Part shown: positions 39,141-49,400 of the stretch, one piece after another
How the letters are laid out: the number at the start of each line of letters is the position of its first letter
How positions within the stretch are numbered: the stretch's first letter is position 1
Assembly: GCA_003415625.1 (NCBI GenBank)
Contig: PYIU01000005.1
Coordinates: 3,043,001-3,107,000, forward strand
Length of the DNA: 64,000 nt
Reading direction: 5' to 3'
Origin: Aquanectria penicillioides
Lineage: Eukaryota; Ascomycota; Sordariomycetes; Hypocreales; Nectriaceae
Notes under the pieces: generated by a model
Told to the model about the DNA's origin: nothing
The model's database searches: none
What the model saw: only the letters and a program-made list of their open reading frames with translations
Position numbers and translations under genes: made by a program

Positions 39141-42100
39141 ATGGCTCCCCCACAACTAGGTGCGACCTTTGTCCCCGGCGGCTTCGACGACTATTATATG
39201 CCCGAGGTCGTCGCTCCTTCGCCCCAAAGGTATGTTGCTCTCTATTTTTGTCTCTGTCTCTCGTCTTGTCTTGACTTGTCTCGTCTTTGTTTACCCCCCA
39301 TTCCCTTCCTGGCGCCTCCTTTCCCACCACACCCCATTTCCCGCGCTCCCGCGTTCCCCAGATCCCTGGCCTCTGCTGCTATTCCCTTAACCTGGCCCAA
39401 TCCGGTCGCAACGGTGAAAAGGTGGGGCACGCTGACGATTTCTTTGTCCTTGGTATCTAGGGTAACCCCTCAGGTCCCCCAAAACATGCAGGAGGACCTC
39501 CAGCGCATGGAGCTGGAAGCTACTTCAGTCGAGCCCCGATCAGTCGCCGAGCCTGGTCCGCGACACGGCCGTGAGCCTTCACTTTCGACCTACATCAATC
39601 CCCGCGGAGACGACCCGGCCCGGTCCAAGGGTGCCGCCACCGTCTCGGACGACGATATCAGAGCATACCAGTCAACCAGCGACGGCAGGTCCGACCGTCT
39701 CGACACCATGAACTTTGACGCGCCATCTTTCTCGCCCTTCCCCAAGGTCAAGGGCGACAACATCCCCCCAACCGACGAGGAGAAGGAAGAGATCCTCTGG
39801 AATGCCCGCAAGCATGTTCTCCATTCTCAAAATGTCTCGATGCAAATTACTTGGGCTCGCGACGTCCTTACTTGGGCCGAAATCTCACAGGACGCCATCG
39901 CTCGAGATTATGTCGACAAACCCCGCCCCGCCACCCCCAGAATAGAACATGAACTTCGCGTTGATGCCATCAACATCATCACCTACCTCGCCCAACAGGA
40001 GCATCCCGAGGCTCTCTACATGCGGTCGAAATGGCTCGAGTTTGGCAAGTTTGGTAACCGTGTCGACAAGCGTGAGGCCTACATTGGCTACAAGCGCGCC
40101 TCTGAACTCGGTCACGGCCGATCAGAGTATCGAATGGGCATGCTTTACGAGCAGTCCAACGATATGTCCAAGGCCAAAGAACATTACTACCGCGGTCTTA
40201 GCCTCAAAGACTCAGCCTCTCTTTACCGCATGGGAATGATGAGCCTTTTGGCCAACATGGCGAGTCCAAGGACTATCAAACTGGCCTCGAGCGTATCCAG
40301 TCTGCGGCTGATAGCTCTGACGAGGATGCGCCACAGGGTGCCTATGTTTATGGCATGCTCGTCGGCCGGGACCTTCCTGATATCACTATTCCCGAGGGAC
40401 TGTTGCCCAACAACCCACAAACCGCCAAGATGTACATCGAGAAAGCTGCATACCTTGGCTTTGCTAAGGCTCAGCTCAAGATGGGCCAAGCCTATGAGCT
40501 TTGCCAATTTGATTGCGACTTTAACCCCTCATTTTCCCTTCATTACTATGGCTTGGCTGCTAAGCAAGGCCTTCCTGAAGCTGCTCTGGGTGTCAGCCGA
40601 TGGTTCTTGTTTGGATATGAGGGTGTCTTCAAAAAGAACGAGGCGTTGGCATACAAATATGCCCATGAGGCAGCTGTAGCTAAGCTGCCGACTGGAGAAT
40701 TTGCCATGGGTTATTACCATGAAATCGGCATCCACGTTGAGAAAAGCGTCACCGAGGCGCGAAAGTGGTACCAGATCGCCGCTGATCATGGGAACAAGGA
40801 TGCCGTCGGCCGACTCGAGTCGCTCAATGAAGACAAGACACTGTCCAAGGCAGACCACGACACAACAACATTGACCAGGATTAAGTCCCAGCATGGATCG
40901 CAGCGAGGCGGGAGACCCGACCGGTTCAAGCAACCGCAGCAGATGCCGACCCTCAGCGAGAACAACACCCCGGGATCCCCCTCCACCGAAGCCCCGCCAC
41001 CGATTCAGGGCCAATCCTCTTCAAACTCCCCCCGCGTCACACCCAACCCTTCTCCGGGCCTCCAGCCTACTTTGGTCTCAGAACATGTCAATTTCCCCGA
41101 TCCTTCGCGAGCCTCATTCGTCATTCCTGCTGGAGACCGGCCTCCAGCATTCAACGTCAGACTTGACTCCAACCAGCCGCCAATGGGAAGACCCCAATCG
41201 GCAGCCCCATACCCTGAAGATGACAGACCGCAACAGCAACAACTGCCTTTCCGCTCCAAGTCAACTGCACCTTACCCAGAAGATGACGTGCAAAACCCCA
41301 GAAATCCCCAGTATAACAATGGGCGTTTCGGGCAAGGACCACCATCAGACCGACCTTCCAGCGCGTTTGGCATAAAGCCCCAGGCTTCTGGCCCGCGGCC
41401 TATGCCGACATCCCAGTCAATGGGCAATCTCCACCCTGGAGGACCTGGAGGACCTGGAGGACCTGGGGGACCTGGGGGACCTGGAGGACCCGGAGGATCT
41501 GGCTACCCTGACCCGCGTGGTAGAGTTGGATCTGCTGGTGGTTACGGAGGTGCTCCTGGAGGGCCCGGAGGCCCTGGAGGTCCAGGAGGTCCCGGTGGGC
41601 GTCCCTCCCCTTATCCCGAGGATGACGGATATGGCCGTGGTGGTGGCGGTGCTCCGTATCCCGGTGGTGGCCCTCCTGGAAACCGGCTCCAGAAGCCACC
41701 ACCAGGCGGCCAGCCCTCGCCAGGTCAGAACCCGAACTATGAGCGATTCTCTCGTGTCCCCGGCGCAGCTGGTCGACCTGAGCGGATCAGTTCTCTTCCT
41801 CAAGGAGGTCAGGGACCACCTCCGCAGCATTCACCGCCTCACCAAGGCTCGCCCTATCATGGACCTTCGGGAGGACCTGGGGGGCCTGGAGGACCAGGAG
41901 GACCAGGAGGTTCAGGAGGACCGGGAGGACCAGGAGGACCGGGAGGACTGCCTCGGGCACCCACTGCTCAGTCCCGTCCTCCAATGGCCGCGGCCCAGGG
42001 AGGACCTGGACGAGTCGGCAGTGCGCCGCCGGGCCAAATGCAACGACCCGAGAGCAAGCCAAGCCCTGTTCCTAGTGCGGCAACGGCGCCACCACCAAAG

Positions 42101-42234
42101 ACAGGCAAGGGTCCGGCTACCTTTGAGGACATGGGAATTCCTCAAGGCAAGCAGGACGGTGATTGTGTAAGTGCGACGATTAATTTGGAGAATGAAGAAA
42201 AAACTAACGTATACCTCTCTAGGTGGTCATGTAA
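39141..42234 (+). CDS. skt5: Chitin synthase activator, Skt5/Chs4-like, Sel1 repeats and CAAX box, with apparent frameshift
   Basis: By family knowledge it targets or activates class IV chitin synthase (Chs3-type) at growth and septation sites. Exons 39141-39229, 39461-42166 and 42223-42234; about 935 residues after frame correction. The middle holds tandem Sel1/TPR-like repeats, e.g. AYIGYKRASELGHGRSEYRM and ALAYKYAHEAAVAKLPTGEF. The C-terminal third is disordered, with Gly-Gly-Pro tracts (41436-41505, 41560-41605, 41872-41952). The protein ends CVVM, a farnesylation-type CAAX box as in yeast Skt5; the last intron falls between Cys and VVM. Oddity: at 40250-40251 (ttttggcc) the frame shifts; one extra G gives MSLLGQHGESKDYQTGLERI, whereas the literal frame ends at 40679. 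Intron 1 is 231 nt, a multiple of three, and has no stop. Coding may start further upstream at 37364. Confidence 0.88.
41436..41952 (+). repeat. Gly-Gly-Pro coding repeats in the Skt5-like gene
   Basis: Three blocks of nine-base units (ggacctgga and variants) at about 41436-41505, 41560-41605 and 41872-41952 encode Gly-Gly-Pro runs. Synonymous variation between units shows that the blocks are not one recent perfect expansion. Confidence 0.85.
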
Positions 42235-43478
42235 AGGAAGAATCTTGACGATGATTCGACCAATTGAAAGCCGAAATCCGCCAAGTTCTTTATGTGAAGG
42301 AAGGAGTTGCCAGTGTTGGAAAGGGACACTTTGCTGCAAGTGAACCAAGAAAGAGGCATTTCATGGAGTCAAGCTGTGGAAGGGATGCATTACTTTATGG
42401 AACTGGAACCAAATATCTGCAGGAGTGGATAGGGAGGCCTTGCTGCCAATGGATTTCTTGTTATTGGAGACGTCGAGTTTGTGCTAAGTACGGAGCTCTT
42501 GAAGCTGAAAAAGAGTACGTGGAATACGCTATAGAGATCCTCAAGATGAGAGTGGGGATATGACCTTGACTTGTAGACTACGTATGAATCTTGATAATGT
42601 TCCCCATGATAATGACGAGAGGGAGATATCGCGAGTTGATGAGAATAGATAGACCCGAGCGTTGGGTTCAAGCGTACTTATTTATATTTGGACATATGAT
42701 GTGGAACACCTTGTAGTAGACCAACAGCCAGGACTTTGTGGGTAACTTTTGACAAGTGGCTTGAATTCTATAGTTGACCTGAATCGAGCACCATGAGACA
42801 GATTTTTCTTTCTTCTGCCCGAGTTTTCAAGGATAAGATGATGTCTTGAGCCCGCCCAGGGCGCCGACGGAAGCCGGACATAGCCGCTTTATTCCCCTGG
42901 TGTAAGTGACTCTACAACGACACTAGGAGATGGGACTATCTATGGTGGATCAAGATAACGATTTCGCCCAGCTATGAACATGGGGCCGGTGCTACTTTTG
43001 AAATCCGAGTTTGCACGAACCGGACCAGAACGCCAATGGGACACTCTGCCTTAGTGATAATGAGGATCCATCTGTGGATGGGGCGGTAATGCGAAGGAGG
43101 TCTGTTGAACAAGGGCGCTGTGGAATCGAGGTGCTTGGGAAATGTATTATTAGGACACAGTTCTCCTATTGAAGAACCCGGAATTTTCTGATATCCCTTA
43201 GCTAAACGAGAAGAGGAATCTAATACGCATTTGTTGTTCCCCAAAGTCAGCTTGTTCTTCAAGCGTCAGTGTTCAGCTGTCGGATCCAGTGTATTCATGG
43301 ATTGCATAACGAACAAGACCATCTGGGAAGCCGCACACATTGATTCGTTACGAGAACACCAATTTTTTTTACGAAGGGAATCTCCCTTTTTAATTTGAAG
43401 CCAGGTATTGAACTTCTTTCTTCAACATCGCCTGGGATAGACAGATCATTGTCTTAGAAACTCCAAACTAGACCTATC
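42235..43478. other. Intergenic between Skt5-like and MFS genes
   Basis: 3' flank of the Skt5-like gene and 5' flank of the transporter gene. Short open frames (for example 42264-42563) show no family resemblance. No repeat or RNA gene is seen. Confidence 0.55.
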
Positions 43479-45004
43479 ATGGGAAACACCATGATCACTG
43501 CACCGATGGGCATCTCCCAGGCAAAGGGCATGTCCACAGAACCCAGCGAACTATTTGACAACACGAAGAGTACCGATGAAAAGACGAGCGATAAAATACT
43601 TAGAGATCGGCCCACGACGACAGAAACCGCGCGATCCTCTTCCTACCTAAGTGGCACTGACGACATGGGAGCCGATGGGTCTAAGCACGAAGAATACGCC
43701 AACACATTTGATAGCCTGAACATTGGAAATGAGGAGACCTCACAAATTACAAGCCATGATGGCCTACCGGGGGAGATGAGCAAACTCCTGGGCCGCCGCC
43801 TGATGGGGGTGGGCAAGCGTGGTGTGTTTGTCTTGCAGCACACCTCGTCTTCACCAACACTTGGGGTTGGGTCAACTCGTTTGGCGTATTCCAGACATAC
43901 TACACAACCCTTCTATCCCGTCCTGCCAGCGAGGTTTCATGGATAGGTTCCGTTACCGTCTTCCTGCTGTTCTTCGTCGGGACCCTGACCGGGAGGCTCG
44001 TGGACGCTGGCCACTTCCGCCTCGTCTTTGCCACTGGCATCCTGCTCCAGGTCGTTGGCGTCTTGGCAACCTCGGTGTGCCACCAGTACTGGCAGTTCCT
44101 CCTTGCGCAGGGCTTCTGTGTTGGTTTCGGCACCGGGTGTCTGTTCTGCCCGGTGCTGGCCGTACTGTCGACTTACTTTGCGAAGCGTCGCGCCTTGGCC
44201 ATGGGTATTTCGGCCTGTGGCAGTGTGACGGGCGGCCTCGTGTTTCCGAGTCTGGTCCGACAGCTTCTCCCGCGGGCAGGGTTTGCGTGGACGTTGAGAG
44301 CTGCGGCGTTTATACAGTTGGGCACTCTGTTGGTTGCGATGGTGTTGGTGAAGCCGCGCATCAGGCCGCGACGGTCTGCACCACTGGTGGATCTCTCTGC
44401 GTTTGTGGACCCGGAGTATACATTTTATGCCATTGGAAGTTTTCTGGCGTATTGGGGAGTATACTTTGCTTTCTACTACATTGCCTCGTTTTCACGACAG
44501 GGCCTCGACCAGCCCCTGAATTATACTGGGTCGCTCAATTTGCTCCTCGTCCTCAACGGCATCGGCGTTATTGGACGACTGGGCCCTGCTTGGCTGGCGG
44601 ATCACATTGGCGCCATCAACGTATTCATACCAAGCACCATTATTGCTTCCATCCTGATCTTTTGCTGGATCGCCGTCAAGGACGCAGCAGGATTGTACGC
44701 CTGGGCGGTTGTGTACGGGCCTGTCGCCGCGGCCATCCAGAGTCTGTTCCCCACGGGAGTGTCTTTGCTCACTCAGGACCTCAGTAAAATTGGAGTCCGT
44801 ATGGGAATGGCCTTCACAATCGTGAGCTTTGCCGTGTTGACGGGTCCACCGATTGCGGGCGCCATTATTGACGGTCAGGATGGAGACTACTGGGGCGCCC
44901 AGGTGTTTGCGGGGGCTTCGATGGCGTTGGGAACTGTATTTATGGTGGCGACCAAGATAGTGCGTATGAGACGGACGGGCATGGGCTGGAAGGCCAAGAT
45001 CTAG
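43479..45004 (+). CDS. MFS transporter, monocarboxylate-permease-like, with apparent frameshift
   Basis: Plasma-membrane-type major facilitator of the fungal monocarboxylate transporter-like group; substrate unknown. Single exon, 508 residues after frame correction, with about 95 hydrophilic N-terminal residues and then 12 predicted membrane helices. The family signature before helix 1 is present as PPPDGGGQAW, followed by TNTWGWVNSFGVFQTYY, and GRLVDAG lies in the helix 2-3 loop region. The C-terminus is basic (MRRTGMGWKAKI). Oddity: the N-terminal frame (through SHDGLPG) and the transporter frame differ by one base at the G5 run 43769-43773. An added G joins them as GLPGGDEQTPGPPPDGG; read literally, translation ends at 43946. 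A stop lies just upstream in the transporter frame, so no ATG-initiated intact form exists as sequenced. Confidence 0.87.
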
Positions 45005-46409
45005 TTTGACCTGTAGAGCGCAGTAAGTGGTGTTGCCTTGCAGCTTGCTTGTTTTAGCTACGATGTGAAAGGGGCTAGTTTTGACACGGGAAGCACGGAG
45101 TAGGGTAGCTTGAAATGTTGCCTTGGACAATTGAATGCACAACTAGCAACAAAATGAAATAGTTCAGTGGAACCGGTTAATGATATTTTGCAAATTCCTT
45201 CTCTTCATACTTCTTTTCTCTAATCCTTCATAGGCATATCCTTATTGGGAGGCTCTCGGCATACATGGTTCCCACCTCTTTTTGAGCAAACGAAAGGCAA
45301 GGTTGACATATGGTCAACCGTATGATGTCTGTGATTCACGATTCGTCCAATTCGCGAGATCCTGCATATTAGAAACCACTCGACTGCATTATCTAGCTGC
45401 ATTCGCACTGAATCACTTCAGGTAGGTTGCCTGCTTGCCGCTTCGTTTGCTGGACAGCTAACCATGCTGCGCCATGCAGGAGGCCGGACGCGAGGCCCTC
45501 CCACACCTCAAGAACCCTCTGTTACTGGTGAAATTGCAGGCGCCCGTCAGAAAAGTGTATTCCGGGCTGCAACTGAGCGAATCAACGGATTGAACTATCG
45601 TCGCCACAATGGAGGCCCCCTGGACTTGGGTTGGGAGCAAACGAGGCTGGCAAGGCCGCCTCCATGGTTTGTCAGCCCAATGCATGATGCCCACGCAGCT
45701 CGGAGATGAGCAGACGGACTCGTCAACGCACACCCGAGAATGAGTAGTTTGTAAATAAAAGAAGATACTAGAAGGAAGCTTTCCGTTGCTGTGACACCTA
45801 TTGAAGCCGAATGGCTTGAGGCACGTAGGTTACAGGTATGCACCCAGCGCAGTTGACGATTGCCAACCAACTCACTCAACGGCTCACCAACTGGCGGACG
45901 GCTGGCAGCCTTTGCACCATGTACCAGATTCTTCGTTTATTGAAACACAGCACAGTGCATGAGTGCATCCGTTTCGTCTCCTGAGTTCGCATCCTTTCGT
46001 TCCCACCCGCGTGAACTTTTCTAACCTCTTCCATCTCCCCCGTTCACAAGATATCATTTGCGCCTAACCCGCCAACGTACGACCCTGTCTAGAACCAATT
46101 TGAGACGAGGTTAAAGATCATCCAGTGATATCCAGGATCAACAGCCCTCAAAGTACCTTCTTGACCTTCGACTCGCCGAAATATCTCAACTTCTCGTCCA
46201 CTTCGCGTACGCAGCAGAGCACTTGTCCTTGGTTACCATATTGGCGGTACCGTTCTTCAGGTCGGATGTGCCTGATATTGTCTTCTCAGTCCTCCTTTCT
46301 ATCTCAGCCCCGCTCTCTGTTCTTCTGTCTACAGTTGCTTAGTTCCGTTTCTACCGCTTTTCCTCGACCATTTCCCCTTTTCTTCTTGTCTTGACACTCG
46401 CTACCCAAA
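45005..46409. other. Intergenic between MFS and giant DUF3638 genes
   Basis: No supportable gene. 46010-46400 is pyrimidine-rich and probably the promoter and leader of the gene starting at 46410. Open frames in 45458-45879 on both strands lack recognisable content. Confidence 0.55.
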
Positions 46410-49400
46410 ATGTCGACAGCAACCTTTGCCTCCCAGCATGCGAACCTTTCTTTGAATGAGGCATTGTATAACCACCTAGTTTTGCCTCCCCAACTTCCTC
46501 ACCGCCAGGATCCTAACATTGCCGAGATCGAGGATGCTCTCCTCGACCGCGTTATCCACTCTGTCCGACTTATGAGAGATTTGCCAGACAACAAACATGG
46601 TCCAACCTGGGACGCTATTTTCCGTAGTCTCCAGACTACTAAAATTGTCAACTTTAATGGCCATGTGGACCGATTTATGCTGGCAAGAGAACTGAGATCT
46701 CTTGAAGAACTGGACTTTTTAGTCGTTCATGTTCGATGCCAAAACTGCGCCTTGTTTGTTTATAGATCCAAAGAGTGAGTAGCATCGAATACTGTAAAAT
46801 CGCCCAAAACTGACCTGAAGTAGCCCTGTGCTTGGACCGTCGGTCATATTTGAGGCCTTTGAGGCATCCGCTCGGAACGAAGACATCTTAGCAGCCGATA
46901 ATGCCTTGCAATGGGACTTTCCCGGATGTGCAGTTGCCGTCCCTAAATCAACATTTCTCGACGATGGATTTATATCAAATCTCGCATCTTTTCTTGAAAA
47001 TGCCTCTCGTGAATCTATCAAAGATTTTTCAGCTCACACTTTCAAAGCTGGTGCAACGATCTTCGAGTACCGGAACACCCCCGAGCCTGCCCTCATCACC
47101 TCCATGTTGATGGGATTGCTCCAGGAGAATGGTCGTCGTTTCGCCCCGAAGTTGCTGCAGAAGATGGTCAGAGACGATGTACTTTGGAAGAATGCCAGCA
47201 ATCCCTGGAGAAGACTCCCCTATTGGCTTGTATTGCGAGTAACACTCTGTCGCTACCTGTCTCTTCGGCTGGGAGGGGAAACAGGTCGTGCCGAGTACAA
47301 ATTCCTCGTGACTCGGCTTCTGGGCCAGTTTCTTTCGGATATTCAAGGCGCCTGCTCAAGTATTGAACGAATCGACCACCTCAAAAAGAAGATCTGTCGA
47401 CGAATGGCGAAACTTGAAGTTGATAAGGAGCGCTCTCAGAATCCTGATGCTGCTTCGCGAATTGAATACTTGTTCTCCCATCTGGGGCCCAGTATACAAC
47501 AGTTTGTTGTGAACGCGTCCAACTTCGTCGAAGCATCCTGGAGTCACCAAAAGCTCAAAATGACCAAGTCAATCCCTGAACTTCCGCGCCAGGCATCCCT
47601 AGACGATATCCAGCTCGAGCTGCGTGTCAGTCGTCAGAGCCTGCACAATATTATGCGGGGGTATGCTCGACCACGAAGAGGCGATGGCGAACAACTTAGC
47701 AACATGAGCGTTACTCAAGCAGCAAAGAAGCACCTGAACTCCTTCGCCAGAACACATTACAAATTAGTCAATGAGGAGATAGCTTGTGTAGAGTTCTGTG
47801 CCGGACTAGTCGCATCCACTAACCATGACAGGCGTAGAATCATCAGCCAAGCTTCTCAAAACATTAGAGCTTATTTGGATCATGCCTTGAAGCATTACGG
47901 AGAAATTCCCCACCTCCTCAGTACTATGATCATTAACATCATGGAACTGTGGGTCAAGATGGACACAGAGGTTTGTGCAATGTATCCGCTGTTGCAAGAA
48001 TTTCATCCTGTTTTCCGCCCAGAGATGCTGGATGCGCTGTTGACCTCGCATTTCGGCGAGATGGAACGAGTGCAGAGGATTCAGATATATTTGCAAACCC
48101 GCATTTCTGTCTGCGGACGATCCAGCCTCGATATTTTTGCAGATCCCATTCGAGGATGTTTTGGTCAGAGATTCTATGAAGAATCACACGAAGCCCCACA
48201 GATGAGACACCTCCATGAGGCAATCGAGATCTGGGCAGAGAGAGCGAAATTGGAAAAGGAGAAAGAGTGGAAAAACAAATCAGAACAATACGCTTCCCTT
48301 TCAAAAAAGCTTGACCAGAGTAGTTGTGTTTATCTGGTCAACGAAGACAATCCACTTAGCCGTGGCATTCACGATCCGAATTGTGCTCGATGCTACATGA
48401 AGTGGGCCATAAATCGGATTCGCATCCAGGTTCATGAGAACCCTCTTCCATCAGACCAATAGTTGCCAAAGCAGCTGTATTCGAACTAGCCTGCCCGGGG
48501 ATATTTGCTGCCTACCGAGATGTGACGTGGAAGATCATCACCCGGCTGGCACTTCCATCACTTGAAGATCTAGGAAAGCCTAAATGTTCCATCAGAGAGT
48601 ATACACAGCTCACCCGCTTTACGAATGACACTGTAATGAGTTGCTCATTGTCCTCCTCAACAAAATCCTGTTAGTGTACGTGAGTGACTTCTAAGGCTGT
48701 ACTAACCAGTATTCGACAGTTTTGACAACCCATTATTCTGTTATGCCCTTCCCGGTTGAGTGGGAAAGTGGAAAAAATGGCGTGTGCCGTCCAAATGGTC
48801 TACGACTGTCTCTTTTCGACAACGAATCCAAGTCATGGCCAGGCCGTCGAGGTTTTCGCCCAAGTTTCATTCCTCATGTCAAGCTGGAAATACCACAATC
48901 GTCCCCATTCTACAAACTAACTCAAGATGCGACCTTTTCTGAAAGTGTTTACGGCCCATCGTCATATGAGATTATATCCACAGCCTCCAAGTGTCCTTCG
49001 GGTATTAATGTTCATGAGTATCTTGCATTTCAAACAATTGCATGTGGTAAAGCTCGAAGATGGATTGCACTGTTGACAGAACTTGGCTCTGCAAACCTGA
49101 ACTTTTCGAACGAAGCAACAATGCTCCTCTTGAGTCATTTGATGGCGCAATGCGGGCCGCAAGAGGAAGCAGATGATCCCCTACGCTTGATCCATTCTAC
49201 TTTTCGCGACCCTTGCTTTTGTGAAAAGCTCGTTCAGCAATTGACTCATCGACTGGACACTCTGTCAGCCAACTGGCGAGAAACTTACCTCATGGAGACT
49301 ATCATTTCCTTGACATTGCGACTAGTCGATTTCTCCATGGCTGCCAAGCTTGATGGCATCCCGGAACAAGCGGTTTCTCTGCTGACCCGAGCAAGAGATG

